From: SAT2750 sp964476375
GTDB lineage: Bacteria > Planctomycetota > Planctomycetia > Pirellulales > Pirellulaceae
DNA: 50,439 nt
Direction: 5' to 3'
Assembly (NCBI GenBank): GCA_964476375.1
Contig: CAYYZW010000119.1
Location: forward strand, 1-50,439
The notes below the pieces were generated by a model. The model saw only the letters and a list, made by a program, of their open reading frames with translations, was not told the origin of the DNA and did not search any database. The position numbers and the translations under genes were made by a program. The stretch's first letter is position 1. Each line of letters begins with the position of its first letter. Positions 1-8,616 of this stretch are shown piece by piece.

Positions 1-282
1 CTGGATCTGGGCAAACTTTACCCGCTCCAGGAAGGATTGCGGCAGGGGGTTCCCGTCTCGCTTGTTCAGCTCCGGCTTGGGGTCGAACATGTCCAGCTGG
101 CTGGGAGCGCCGATCTGGAACATGAAGATCACGTTCCGCGCTGTCGGACGAAGGTGTGGGACGCGGGGCTGGTATACACCGCCCGGTGTGCCTGCAGCGG
201 CATCGGCCGAGAGCAGGGCAGGCAGGGCGACGCCGGTGAGCCCCTGGCGAGTCCGCTCAAAAAATGTCCTGCGTGAAAGCAT
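1..282 (-). CDS. DUF1501 family protein, N-terminal part (cut by window edge)
   Basis: The gene reads leftward from an ATG at 282 and runs off the window, so only about 94 N-terminal residues are visible. It begins with an arginine-rich Tat-like leader (MLSRRTFFERTRQGLTG) followed by an Ala-rich stretch. The DUF1501 opening then appears: a hydrophobic strand NVIFMFQIGAPSQLDMFDPK, with the GxPSxLDxFDPK signature of this sulfatase-like alkaline-phosphatase-fold family. It starts 4 bases after the stop of the PSCyt1 gene on the same strand, the usual planctomycete pairing. Function is unknown; DUF1501 proteins are predicted to be exported and to work with the neighbouring PSCyt1/PSD1 protein. 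Confidence 0.93.
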   Translation of the reverse strand, partial: MLSRRTFFERTRQGLTGVALPALLSADAAAGTPGGVYQPRVPHLRPTARNVIFMFQIGAPSQLDMFDPKPELNKRDGNPLPQSFLERVKFAQIQ

Positions 283-286
283 CGTT

Positions 287-2722
287 CTACTCGCGGGTGA
301 TAAACTCGTCCAGGTTCATGATCGTCCGGCTGACGGCAACCCAGGCAGCCTGCGTCGCCAGGTTCATGCCAGGGAGATGGTATTCTCCCACGGCGGCGGC
401 GGCCAGGTCCTGATTTTTCTGGAAGATTGCCAGCTGGGTGGCATACAGTTGTCCTGCCAGCTGCTGTTCCTGCTCACTTGGCCTGCGGCCGAGGCAGAGA
501 AGGAAGAGCCGGCCGATCCGCTGCTCGTCGGTTGCAGCTTCCTCGATCAGCCGCGCGCCCATCGCCCGGGCGGCCTCGACAAAGGTCGGGTCGTTCAGCA
601 GTCCCAGTGCCTGGACTGCCACGTTCGACCGGGTGCGGCGGGTGCAGCTGGTTGTCATGCCTGGCCCGTCAAAGATTGTGAACATCGGGTGCGGTGTGAG
701 CCGCCAGATGTGCGTGTACATGCCCCGGCGATAACGATCCGGCCCGCTGCTCTCGGTCCAGGTGGCAGGCGTTGCCCGGAAGGCGAGGATCCCCTCGGGC
801 TGGTAAGGAAAGACGCTCCGGCCCCCGACCCGGTTTACCAGCAGGCCGCTCGCCGCCAGGGCGTTGTCCCGCAGGATCTCCGCCTCCAGCCTCAGCCGCT
901 GCTGGCCCAGGAACAGTCCGTCTGGTATGCCACGGCGATAGCGAAATTCCGAGGACTGCTGGTAGGTCGCCGAGGTGACCACCAGGCGGATGAACCGCTT
1001 GATGCTGTTGGACTGCTGCAGCTGGGAGGCCAGCTGATCGAGAAGCTGGTGATGGCGTGGCCGTGGGGTCTGGACCCCGAAATCATTTTCCGTTTCGACG
1101 ATCGGTCTGCCCATGAGTCGCATCCAGAACCGGTTGGCCGTGACACGGGCAAAGAGGGGATTCTCGTGATCCACGATCCAGCGGCCCAGGTCGGCCCGGT
1201 TGGGATGGGGACGGTTTTCTTTCTCCCACTGCAGCGGGTGCAGGAAAGCGGGGATACTGCTCTGGACCTGCTCGCCCGGCTGCGTGTGGTCGCCGCGGAC
1301 AAAGAGGTGGGTCGTCTGGGGGCTGTGGGCCATGACCAGTGTCGTGTCGGCTTCCGGCAGTCCGGCGAGCAGTCCTGGCCTGGATTCCAGCAGCCGCTTG
1401 TGTTCGGCATGCTCAAGCCGGAAGAAAGTGACCAGTTGCGTGAGGTCTGTCATGGAACGCTGAGTGGGGGGAATATCAAAGAGGGCAAGAATCCCCTCGC
1501 TCAAGCCTTCCTTGTTTTCACGTCGAGCGGCCACAAGCTGATCCATCCCTGCCTCGATCTCCTTCTCGATTTCTGCCAGCCGGGTATCAATCGCCGCCAC
1601 GCTCGCGTTCGCTTCGGCACGTTGCTTCTTGATCTCCTCGTCGCCCAGGTCCAGCGGTGTGATCATGCCGGTGTTAAAGAAAGCGTAGAGCTGGTAGTAC
1701 TCCTTCTGCGTGAGCGGGTCGGTCTTGTGATCGTGGCACTGGCCACACTCAAAAGTCAGGCCCATGAAGACCGCCCCGGTGGTATTGACGCGGTCAAATA
1801 CCGACTCGTGCCGGACGCCACCATCCTGGATGGCGTTACAGTGAAATCCGGTTGCCACCCGCATCATGTCGGTGGCTTTCTCGAGCTGGTCCCCGCCGAT
1901 CTGCTCGATCACGAACTGGTCGAGCGGCTTGTCCTGGTTGAAGGCGCGAATCACCCAGTCCCGGTAGTGCCAGATCCTGCGAGGGATGTCCGCTTCATAG
2001 CCTGCACTGTCGGCATAGCGGGCCACGTCCAGCCAGTGCCGTCCCCAGCGCTCGCCGAAATGCGGTGAGCCCAGCAGGCGGTCGACCAGCTGCTCGTAGG
2101 CGGCGGGGGAGGAATCGTCCAGGAAGGCGGCCAGTTGCCCGGGCGTGGGGGGAATGCCGACCAGGTCAAGAAACAGGCGGCGGGCCAGGACCCGTGCGTC
2201 GGCACGAGGGGCTGGCTGCAGGTCCTGCTGGTGCAACTGCTGCCAGATGAACGAATCGATTGGATTCCTGGGCCAGCGCGTGCCGGGCGTGTCCGGGATC
2301 GGTGGAGAGACGATGGGCTGGAATGCCCAGTGCTCTCCCGTGTCATCGACATCCCGCAGGCCCGGCATGCCGGCGGCGATCCAGCGCTCGAGGACGGAAA
2401 TCTCCTCCTCCCGGAGTTGCCGGGATTCCAGGGGCATTCGGGCCGAGTCATCGATGGAACGGATTCGCTCGATCAGCATGCTCTCCGCCGGCTTGCCGGG
2501 GACCATGACGGGTCCATTCTCGCCTCCGGCCAGGGCCGCCAGGCGGCGATCCAGCCGGAGTCCTGCTTCCTGTTTCGCCTTGCCGTGGCAGCGGAAACAG
2601 TGGGCCCGCAGCAGTGGCAGTACATCGGATTCGAAATGGATCTTTCCGGCTGCTGTTGCCGTGGTGGTCCCCGCCAGCAGCGCTACCAGGGTCAGCGCGA
2701 GAGATTGGAGGTGTCTGGACAT
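287..2722 (-). CDS. PSCyt1-DUF1549-DUF1553 (PSD1) protein
   Basis: This 811-residue protein has a secretion signal (residues 1-25, hydrophobic LALTLVALLAG then TATAAG). A PSCyt1 cytochrome-c-like domain carries heme motif CFRCH at residues 42-46. A DUF1549 domain follows at roughly 130-335 and holds a second CxxCH (CGQCH, 326-330, followed by DHKTDP). The DUF1553 domain lies at about 520-775 (RVTANRFWMRLMGRPIV region). The frame stays open upstream to 2944 but would intrude into the next gene; the ATG at 2722 directly precedes the signal peptide, so I chose it. Family role is not established. The hemes and export signal suggest a periplasmic redox or sugar-related activity with the adjacent DUF1501 proteins. 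Confidence 0.95.
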   Translation of the reverse strand: MSRHLQSLALTLVALLAGTTTATAAGKIHFESDVLPLLRAHCFRCHGKAKQEAGLRLDRRLAALAGGENGPVMVPGKPAESMLIERIRSIDDSARMPLESRQLREEEISVLERWIAAGMPGLRDVDDTGEHWAFQPIVSPPIPDTPGTRWPRNPIDSFIWQQLHQQDLQPAPRADARVLARRLFLDLVGIPPTPGQLAAFLDDSSPAAYEQLVDRLLGSPHFGERWGRHWLDVARYADSAGYEADIPRRIWHYRDWVIRAFNQDKPLDQFVIEQIGGDQLEKATDMMRVATGFHCNAIQDGGVRHESVFDRVNTTGAVFMGLTFECGQCHDHKTDPLTQKEYYQLYAFFNTGMITPLDLGDEEIKKQRAEANASVAAIDTRLAEIEKEIEAGMDQLVAARRENKEGLSEGILALFDIPPTQRSMTDLTQLVTFFRLEHAEHKRLLESRPGLLAGLPEADTTLVMAHSPQTTHLFVRGDHTQPGEQVQSSIPAFLHPLQWEKENRPHPNRADLGRWIVDHENPLFARVTANRFWMRLMGRPIVETENDFGVQTPRPRHHQLLDQLASQLQQSNSIKRFIRLVVTSATYQQSSEFRYRRGIPDGLFLGQQRLRLEAEILRDNALAASGLLVNRVGGRSVFPYQPEGILAFRATPATWTESSGPDRYRRGMYTHIWRLTPHPMFTIFDGPGMTTSCTRRTRSNVAVQALGLLNDPTFVEAARAMGARLIEEAATDEQRIGRLFLLCLGRRPSEQEQQLAGQLYATQLAIFQKNQDLAAAAVGEYHLPGMNLATQAAWVAVSRTIMNLDEFITRE

Positions 2723-2786
2723 GGACAATCCGCAGAGGAAAGGTGGGACAACGCTATTGTGACGGGAGAGGTAACGGCGAGGCAAG

Positions 2787-3653
2787 TCACCTGGCCTGTT
2801 TGGGGAGAGACATGCGGAACAGGTCAAATCGACCTCCGTGTTCCCGCACCCAGGCGATCTGTCCACTGCCAGGATGCCAGCAGGCATAATCGTCCTGTTC
2901 GGCATGCTCGGTGAGCCGCTCCAGCCCGGCTCCATCCACACCAACCAGGTAGATCTCGTAGTTGCCGTCGCGGTTACTGGTGAAGAGGATATGGCGGCCG
3001 TCTGGTGACCAGCGCGGCCGCATGTCCAGGCCCTCGGCCGTGGTCAGGCGTCTCACCTGTGAGCTCTCTCGCTCGATCACGTAGAGGTCATAGTTACCGT
3101 CCCGGCTGGAGGAGAAGGCGACTTTTTTTCCGTCCGGCGAAATACTCGGCCAGTCATTCCGGCCGGCGGAATCAGTCAGCTGCACTTCCTGGTCCGTTTT
3201 CAGTGACCGCAGGTAGATCTGCCCCGAGAGGTTGTATGCCACTTCATCTCCCAGTGGGCTGACCTGGACATTCCAGTTCACCTTCCGCGAACCGGTCAGC
3301 TGCCGGGTCTTTGCCGGCTCGGTCTGCTGGATCACGAAAGCGGTCTCGTCATTCCCGGTCAGCCGCTGGAAACAGAACACCCCGCCGTCGGCACTGTAGG
3401 AGGGAGCCATCTCGACCAGGTTCGATTGTGGATTGACCCGGCTGGTTTTTCCGGATGCCAGTTCCAGCTGGAAAAGGACCATGCGGGGAGAACGGTGCCG
3501 GCTGGAAAAGATGATGTGTTCAGCTCCCGGCACGTAGCAGGGATCTCTCTTGAGCAGTCCATCGTGGGTCAACTGCTCTGGCGGCTCGCCAGCGGCCGGC
3601 ATCCAGGTGATGGCGACAAGGATGGCGATCAGGTATCGAGCAGCAGGTTTCAT
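2787..3653 (-). CDS. TolB-like WD40/PD40 beta-propeller protein
   Basis: The protein has 288 residues, with a signal peptide (residues 1-22, YLIAILVAITWMPAAG) and PD40-type blades. Successive repeats show the SPDGKKVAFSSSRDGNYDLY and SPDGRHILFTSNRDGNYEIY pattern typical of TolB propellers. There is no TolB N-terminal domain, so it is a propeller-only periplasmic protein, probably for binding protein or sugar ligands. A GTG at 3665 (giving MTRP before MKP) is an alternative start; the ATG at 3653 sits immediately before the signal peptide. It lies between a DUF1501 gene (26 bp upstream) and the PSCyt1 gene (64 bp downstream), so it is likely co-transcribed with them. Confidence 0.9.
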   Translation of the reverse strand: MKPAARYLIAILVAITWMPAAGEPPEQLTHDGLLKRDPCYVPGAEHIIFSSRHRSPRMVLFQLELASGKTSRVNPQSNLVEMAPSYSADGGVFCFQRLTGNDETAFVIQQTEPAKTRQLTGSRKVNWNVQVSPLGDEVAYNLSGQIYLRSLKTDQEVQLTDSAGRNDWPSISPDGKKVAFSSSRDGNYDLYVIERESSQVRRLTTAEGLDMRPRWSPDGRHILFTSNRDGNYEIYLVGVDGAGLERLTEHAEQDDYACWHPGSGQIAWVREHGGRFDLFRMSLPKQAR

Positions 3654-3679
3654 CGGCCGGGTCACTCCATCCAGGATCG

Positions 3680-5017
3680 CTAGAGTAGTTGCTCGATCAG
3701 CTTTCCCTCGGGCAGCACGCGCAGCCTGGCCCGCTGCTCGCTATGAATCCCCAGCTGGTCCAGGATCGTGGTGCCCACCATCAGCGGGGTGACCGGATCG
3801 GAGAGCGGGTCATTTCCGTGGGGGTCACTTTCTCCAACAACCTGTCCGGGCTGGATACCGGCACCGGCCCAGATGGAAAAGTAACATCGTTCCCAGTGGT
3901 CCCGTCCACCATTTTTCGAAATCGTGGGGGTTCGGCCGAATTCTCCCATGGCCACAACCAGCGTGGTATCGAGCAGCCCCTTCTGCTGGAGGTCATCGAG
4001 CAGTGCCGAGAGTGAACGGTCCAGGATCGGACCATGCCGCTCCGCCATGTTCTCGAAATTGAGCCAGTGGGTATCCCAGCCGAAATCGGTACGGTTGTCG
4101 TAGATATTCTCCACGTACTCACTCCAGTTGACCTGGATATAGGGCACCTCGGCCTCGGCCAGCCGCCTGGCCAGCAGGCAGCTCTGGCCAAACTGGGTAT
4201 GTCCGTACTGTCCGCGTGTCCGCGGATCTTCCGACGCCAGGTCAAAAACCTGCCGGCCTTCTTCGGAGGTGATCAACCGGTAGGCTCGCTGGAAGTGGTT
4301 GCTCCATTGCCTTGGCCCCGGGTGTCGATCCATGCGGCGGATTTTCTCCAGCTCTCGCTGAAGCTGGGAACGGTCGCTGAGCCTGGCAAGCGTCTGCCCC
4401 TCCAGCAGCTTCAGGCTGGGAAGCTGCACGTCATCGATTTCCGAGCAGCGGACCGGGAAGGGATCATAGGCGGGTCCCCAGACCCCGCCCCCGTAGGCCT
4501 TGATGTCCCCGGCGGCCGTGTTCAGGTGTCCCGGCCCCACGGCAATAAACGGAGGAAGATCCTGCCGCCCCCGGTGAAGCCGCTGCACGATCGAGCCAAA
4601 GTTCGGGTCATAGTCCTTGTCTCCGCCCCGGCCGGGACTGCCGCAGAGTGCCATGGATCCGGCAACATGGTGGGCGTTGGAATGGTTGACATTGGAACGG
4701 ACCAGCGAGAAGCGGTCGTTGCGTGCGGCCAGTCGGGGGAACAGTTCACTAAAACGGATTCCCGGGATGCGGGTGGGAATGGTCGAGAAAGGGCCGCGAA
4801 CCGTGGCCGGGGCATTCGGCTTGGGGTCAAACGTATCGAGGTGACTGGGGCCCCCCCAGAGCCAGAGCAGGATCACGGACCGTGCTCCTGTCGCCGCAGG
4901 TGCCTGGGCGGAAAGCAGGGAGCCACCCAGCAGTGGAATGCCGAAGGATGCCTGGAGAAAGGCCCGACGGGAGGTTCCACGGCAGCCAGCGGCCCGGAAA
5001 CTCCCTACGTCGAACAT
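3680..5017 (-). CDS. DUF1501 family protein, Tat-exported
   Basis: The protein has 445 residues. A twin-arginine leader is visible at about residues 15-38 (TSRRAFLQASFGIPLLGGS), so folded export through Tat is predicted. The core shows family landmarks: LLWLWGGPSHLDTFDPKPN near residue 50, NVNHSNAHHVAGSM, the VGPGHLNT region, and near the end VVAMGEFGRTP followed by GGRDHWERCYFSIWAGAG. GEFGRTP and GRDHW are the most conserved DUF1501 motifs and resemble metal-binding segments of alkaline-phosphatase-fold enzymes. It lies 15 bp after a paralogue and 26 bp before the TolB-like gene. Substrate is unknown. Confidence 0.93.
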   Translation of the reverse strand: MFDVGSFRAAGCRGTSRRAFLQASFGIPLLGGSLLSAQAPAATGARSVILLWLWGGPSHLDTFDPKPNAPATVRGPFSTIPTRIPGIRFSELFPRLAARNDRFSLVRSNVNHSNAHHVAGSMALCGSPGRGGDKDYDPNFGSIVQRLHRGRQDLPPFIAVGPGHLNTAAGDIKAYGGGVWGPAYDPFPVRCSEIDDVQLPSLKLLEGQTLARLSDRSQLQRELEKIRRMDRHPGPRQWSNHFQRAYRLITSEEGRQVFDLASEDPRTRGQYGHTQFGQSCLLARRLAEAEVPYIQVNWSEYVENIYDNRTDFGWDTHWLNFENMAERHGPILDRSLSALLDDLQQKGLLDTTLVVAMGEFGRTPTISKNGGRDHWERCYFSIWAGAGIQPGQVVGESDPHGNDPLSDPVTPLMVGTTILDQLGIHSEQRARLRVLPEGKLIEQLL

Positions 5018-5032
5018 CCCCGGTCCCCCAAC

Positions 5033-6415
5033 CTAGATCAATTCCGGAATCAGCTCACCACTGGGAAGAATTGGAAATGGGCGACCTTCCAGGGTCTCGG
5101 TGTGCAGGCTGGTGTTGATTCCCAGGTGCCGGTAGATCATTGCCAGCACATCGGTCGGGTGGATCGGTCGTTCGCTGGGAACCTCACCATTGGCGTTGGA
5201 GGCCCCGATGACCTGTCCCACCCTGAGTCCGCCGCCGGCGATCAGGATACTCATCAGCTGTCCCCAGTGATCGCGGCCGCCGGTCGGGTTGATCCGTGGT
5301 GTGCGGCCAAACTCGCCCCATACGACCAACAGTACTTTCTTGTCCAGCCCGCGCTGGTAAAGGTCGGTCACCAGGGCGCTGAGCATGCGGTCCAGTGGCG
5401 GCCCGGAGATATCCATGCCCCGGCTGGGGCCGTCCGAACCGTCGGCGGGCCGGTCGTCATTGACAATATTCCGGTGCCAGTCCCAGCAGAGTGAATCGGG
5501 TGCCGTGTTAATCGTGACGAAGGTCACTCCCGCTTCTACCAGCCGCCGGGCAAGCAGGGCGGACTGACCCCAGCGGTGGGGGCCATAGAGATCGCGGGTC
5601 GCCTTGCTTTCCTTTTCCAGGTTAAAGGCGTCCCGGGCCTTGCCGGTGGTTACCATGTTGAAGGCGAGTTCGTTAAACCGGTCCATGCCCCGCATGGTTC
5701 GCCGGTTGTCCACATCGCGTTCAAACCGGTCAAGCGACTGCAGCAGCGAGCGGCGATCCCCCACGCGTTCCAGCGTCACGTCATTGGCGAGTTCCAGGTT
5801 CGAGGTGGCATCGTGCAGCTTGTCCTGGCGGAAATTGTACTTGAAGGAATCCTGCAGGATTGTAAACGGGGCATGGCGTGCACCCAGGTGGCTCGATCCC
5901 ATCACGCTCCCGATCTCCGGGTTGCGGGTCTGTTCTTCCGAGAGCAGCACGTAGGCCGGCATGCCGGGCCGGTTCGGACCGCGGAAGCGAGAGACCAGGG
6001 ATCCCGAGGAGGGGTGCGAGGAACGGTTATTGGTGCCGATATAGCCTGTCGAACACCAGTGGGCCGCGACGAAATGGCCGTTGTTGCCGTGGGCGATACT
6101 GCGGATGATGGCCGTACGGTCCACGACCTGGCCGGTCAGCGGCATTTTTTCAGAGAAGGAGATTCCGGGAAAGAGCGTCTTGACCGTGCCGTAGGGGCCA
6201 CGGATCTCGGCCGAGGCATCGGGCGTGGGGGCAAAGGTCTCAATCTGGCTGTGTCCGCCTCCCAACCAGACCTGGATCACCGCCGTGTCATTTTTTACAG
6301 GGCGATCACCTGCTGCCTGCAGACGTAACAGGTCTGGCAGGGATACCGATAGTCCCCCGGCGCAGAGGGAGGCCTGCATCATGCGTCGCCGGCTGACCTT
6401 GCGAGCGGGGTTCAC
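5033..6415 (-). CDS. DUF1501 family protein, Tat-exported, first gene of the run
   Basis: The protein has 460 residues. The start is a GTG at 6415 with AAGGA about 9 bases upstream; no earlier ATG keeps the Tat leader (VSRRRMMQASLCAGGLSVS) at the N-terminus. DUF1501 landmarks are present: VIQVWLGGGHSQIETFAPTP, IRSIAHGNNGHFVAAHW, LVVWGEFGRTPRINPTGGRD and HWGQLMSILIAGGG. It is clearly paralogous to the 3680-5017 protein but diverged, so this operon carries at least three DUF1501 genes with one PSCyt1 partner. It is the promoter-proximal gene of the minus-strand run. Confidence 0.93.
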   Translation of the reverse strand: MNPARKVSRRRMMQASLCAGGLSVSLPDLLRLQAAGDRPVKNDTAVIQVWLGGGHSQIETFAPTPDASAEIRGPYGTVKTLFPGISFSEKMPLTGQVVDRTAIIRSIAHGNNGHFVAAHWCSTGYIGTNNRSSHPSSGSLVSRFRGPNRPGMPAYVLLSEEQTRNPEIGSVMGSSHLGARHAPFTILQDSFKYNFRQDKLHDATSNLELANDVTLERVGDRRSLLQSLDRFERDVDNRRTMRGMDRFNELAFNMVTTGKARDAFNLEKESKATRDLYGPHRWGQSALLARRLVEAGVTFVTINTAPDSLCWDWHRNIVNDDRPADGSDGPSRGMDISGPPLDRMLSALVTDLYQRGLDKKVLLVVWGEFGRTPRINPTGGRDHWGQLMSILIAGGGLRVGQVIGASNANGEVPSERPIHPTDVLAMIYRHLGINTSLHTETLEGRPFPILPSGELIPELI

Positions 6416-6450
6416 GGGAAGGTCCTTATGGAAGGAATCGTCTGCAAACT

Positions 6451-6456
6451 AGTATA
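6451..6456 (-). promoter_or_regulatory. Possible -10 box for the DUF1501/PSCyt1 operon
   Basis: On the minus strand the sequence reads TATACT (5 of 6 to TATAAT), about 36 bases before the GTG at 6415. No convincing -35 hexamer lies 16-18 bases upstream, so this is a weak call resting on one hexamer and its position. It falls in the 194-bp divergent gap (6416-6609). That gap also holds a short inverted repeat, ccaggt at 6565-6570 and acctgg at 6584-6589, just ahead of the next gene. Confidence 0.3.
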
Positions 6457-6609
6457 GCCTCTGACGGGGCACTGTACTGTATTTTGTCCGGCTGCTTCAA
6501 CATCTCTGTCGGAGTTTCCTTTCTCAGCCACAGGCAGTGGTGTACGATCATTCCCGGGGACCGACCAGGTGCCCGGAAAAATAACCTGGCCGACAGGGGA
6601 GGAAGAAGA

Positions 6610-6948
6610 ATGCATTCGATATTCGTGACCGTCAACGTCCACCCCGAACATGTGGATGCGTTTATTGCGGCCGGCGATGGCGATGCCCAGGGATCGGTGC
6701 GCGATGAGCCCGGCTGCTTTCGGTTTGATATCCACCAGGATGTCGAGGTTCCCACCCGCTTTTATCTCTACGAGGTCTACACCGATGAAGCCGCCTTCCA
6801 GGCACACCTGGAAACGCCCCACTTCCTGACCTGGAAAGGCATCGTCGAGGAAATGTTTGACGGGGAGCTGGAGATCACGCCGATGAAAACGCTGTTTCCT
6901 TCCGATGATGGATGGAGGCAGCAAAAGCCGGGGCTGCTCAACTGGTAG
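6610..6948 (+). CDS. LsrG-like antibiotic biosynthesis monooxygenase (ABM) domain protein
   Basis: This is a 112-residue single ABM domain, a ferredoxin-like dimeric alpha/beta barrel. The strand order and the motif RFDIHQDVEVPTRFYLYEVY followed by HLETPHF match the LsrG/YgiN type closely. In enterics LsrG processes phospho-AI-2, but many homologues only share the fold. The ATG at 6610 has a purine-rich ribosome site (ggggaggaagaaga) directly upstream; an in-frame ATG at 6484 is less likely because the extra residues match no ABM pattern. It stands alone, divergent from the DUF1501 operon and convergent (5-bp gap) with the esterase. No lsr transport or kinase genes are nearby, so an AI-2 role is unsupported. 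Confidence 0.88.
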   Translation: MHSIFVTVNVHPEHVDAFIAAGDGDAQGSVRDEPGCFRFDIHQDVEVPTRFYLYEVYTDEAAFQAHLETPHFLTWKGIVEEMFDGELEITPMKTLFPSDDGWRQQKPGLLNW

Positions 6949-6953
6949 CAGGG

Positions 6954-7670
6954 TTACTTTTCGCCCATCAGCTTCTTCAGGCTCGGCTCGATCGACTCGG
7001 CCCAGATCGTGTAGCCCTTTTCGCTCAGGTGGAGCAGGTCCGGCATGATCTCGCGGGTCAGCGTACCGTCGTCCTCGAGAAACTTGGGCCCGATATCCAG
7101 GTAATGGACATGGGTGCCATCGGCAAGTTTTTTGAAGATGGCATTGGTCTTCTCGTTGACCTGTCGTCGCTTGTCATTTTTATCGGTTCCCCGGGGGAAG
7201 ACAGCCAGCAGCAGGACCTTGGTCTTCGGGAGCTTCGTCCGCAACTGCTTGACGATCACGGCCACTCCCTCGGCAATCTGTTCCGGCGTGTTGCTTCCGG
7301 AGTTATTGGTCCCGATCATTACCACCGCCGCCTTGGGCGAGATGTCCTTGATGTTGTCATGGTCCAGTCGCCAGATCACGTGCTGCGTGCGATCCCCACC
7401 GATGCCGAGATTCACCGCATTCCGTTTTCCATAGAACGTGGCCCAGACACCCTTGCCACGGCCTTCCCAGCCCTGGGTGATCGAGTCACCGATAAAGACC
7501 AGGTCCACGTTTCCCTGGGCGACGCGCTTGTTGAAACTCTCATGGCGTGTCATCCAGCCGCCCTGTCGGGGTACCGGCTTGATGGCATCGTGTTCTTCGG
7601 CTGCCACAAGGCAGGGAGTTGCGATCAGGGCAAGAGCGGTAATCAGCAGGTGGCGTGAAAGGGCGGTCAT
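6954..7670 (-). CDS. Secreted GDSL/SGNH-family esterase
   Basis: The protein has 238 residues. A signal peptide (residues 1-24, HLLITALALIATPCLVAAEE) is followed by a compact SGNH hydrolase. Block I is GDSITQGW (61-68, nucleophile Ser63). Block II glycine lies in GIGGDRTQ (89-96), block III is GTNN (120-123, Asn122), and block V is DLLHLSEKGY with Asp211 and His214. All four SGNH residues are present, so activity is expected. The closest recognisable subgroup is PAF-acetylhydrolase-like, frequently planctomycetal and secreted, perhaps deacetylating polysaccharide. Its stop is 5 bp from the convergent ABM gene. Confidence 0.92.
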   Translation of the reverse strand: MTALSRHLLITALALIATPCLVAAEEHDAIKPVPRQGGWMTRHESFNKRVAQGNVDLVFIGDSITQGWEGRGKGVWATFYGKRNAVNLGIGGDRTQHVIWRLDHDNIKDISPKAAVVMIGTNNSGSNTPEQIAEGVAVIVKQLRTKLPKTKVLLLAVFPRGTDKNDKRRQVNEKTNAIFKKLADGTHVHYLDIGPKFLEDDGTLTREIMPDLLHLSEKGYTIWAESIEPSLKKLMGEK

Positions 7671-7761
7671 CGACGATCTCTCCTTCTGGAATGAGGTGAA
7701 CTGCCGATCAGCTTAACTCTTTAAATGACCGGCAAACAACCACCTGGCTGCTATAGCCGAC

Positions 7762-7806
7762 AAAAAAAATCCCGGGAACCACGCGGCGGCGAGCGGTTCC
7801 CGGGAT
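7762..7806 (-). terminator. Rho-independent terminator of the 7834-8592 gene
   Basis: There is a perfect 12-bp inverted repeat (atcccgggaacc at 7769-7780, ggttcccgggat at 7795-7806) with a 14-base loop. On the minus strand it is followed directly by a run of seven T (7768-7762). It sits 27 bp past the stop of the minus-strand gene and about 90 bp upstream of the esterase start. It therefore separates the two transcription units. Confidence 0.9.
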
Positions 7807-7833
7807 ACGGAAGGGGGTGCTTCGTATCCTGGT

Positions 7834-8592
7834 TCAGCTCCCCAGGACAATAATCTTGTCCGCATGATCACCGGTGAATTCGACATGCACGCGGTCTCCC
7901 TTGTAGACCTTTGCTGGGTTGCCATGTCGATCCTCGACAACGGTCGCGGCGTCTATGTCGAGCGACACGGTGGGTCCTACTTTCTGCTCCACCGTGATCC
8001 CCTTTGTGCTCAGGTGGGTCACCGTGCCGGTGGCGTCCCCTCCAAGCATCTGGGGACGTACCGCTCCCAGGTCATTTTCCAGTCCATCGACCGGACCATT
8101 GTCCGAGCCACTTTCCAGGTGCTCGGGACGGTCATCATAGGGTCGAAGTCGATGTGGATTTCGAACATGGACGCCCGTCCGATCAAGCTCGATACTTCCG
8201 CCTCGTTCCCGGGCTACCATCACCAGGCTGTAACGGCCCGATCGAATGTGCCGGGGGACCATGGGTCGGAGATACAACATTTCCCCTTCCGGGCCGTCGA
8301 GGGCCACCTGGCCGGATCCAATCTGGACCCGAAAGTCATCCCGGGCCAGGTAAATGTCCACGTTCACCAGCGCGATATGGCGACAGCGATTCTGCAGTCC
8401 GACCACCATCACAAAATGGTCACCGGCCATCAGGACATCCGGGTTCCGCAGGATTCCTGCACGGATGCAGCCATCCTCGTGCGGGCGGTCGTTATCCAGG
8501 TCACGCGGTCGTTCTGTTATCCGCTGGGCATAAACAGGTGCTGCGAAAAGTCCCAGTAAGATCATGGTTACCATGAAAAATCGTCGTTCCAT
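7834..8592 (-). CDS. Secreted two-domain protein of unknown function
   Basis: This is 252 residues that I do not recognise as a named family. A signal peptide (residues 1-22, FFMVTMILLGLFAAPVYAQ) is followed by a charged linker (ITERPRDLDNDRPHEDG). A domain of about 105 residues comes next with alternating hydrophobic strands (FVMVVGLQNRC, VNVDIYLARDD, YSLVMVARERGG), compatible with an Ig-like or CARDB-like fold. The last 60 residues (VTHLSTKGITVEQ to KIIVLGS) look like a small all-beta domain with VYKGDRVHVEF, reminiscent of DUF5666/OB-type folds. The ATG at 8592 has an excellent ribosome site (aaggaggagct). It is a single-gene unit ended by the terminator at 7762-7806; see also the leader hairpin at 8617-8654. 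Confidence 0.85.
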   Translation of the reverse strand: MERRFFMVTMILLGLFAAPVYAQRITERPRDLDNDRPHEDGCIRAGILRNPDVLMAGDHFVMVVGLQNRCRHIALVNVDIYLARDDFRVQIGSGQVALDGPEGEMLYLRPMVPRHIRSGRYSLVMVARERGGSIELDRTGVHVRNPHRLRPYDDRPEHLESGSDNGPVDGLENDLGAVRPQMLGGDATGTVTHLSTKGITVEQKVGPTVSLDIDAATVVEDRHGNPAKVYKGDRVHVEFTGDHADKIIVLGS

Positions 8593-8616
8593 TTTAGCTC
8601 CTCCTTGAGTTCCTCC

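Noticed and set aside
62..2068. 668-codon open frame on the plus strand
   Set aside because: It is antisense to the PSCyt1/DUF1553 gene; its translation shows no family motif and the minus frame is certain. High GC at third positions leaves the mirrored frame open.
4034..5494. 486-codon plus-strand frame
   Set aside because: It crosses two minus-strand DUF1501 genes and their gap; no recognisable protein and no ribosome site.
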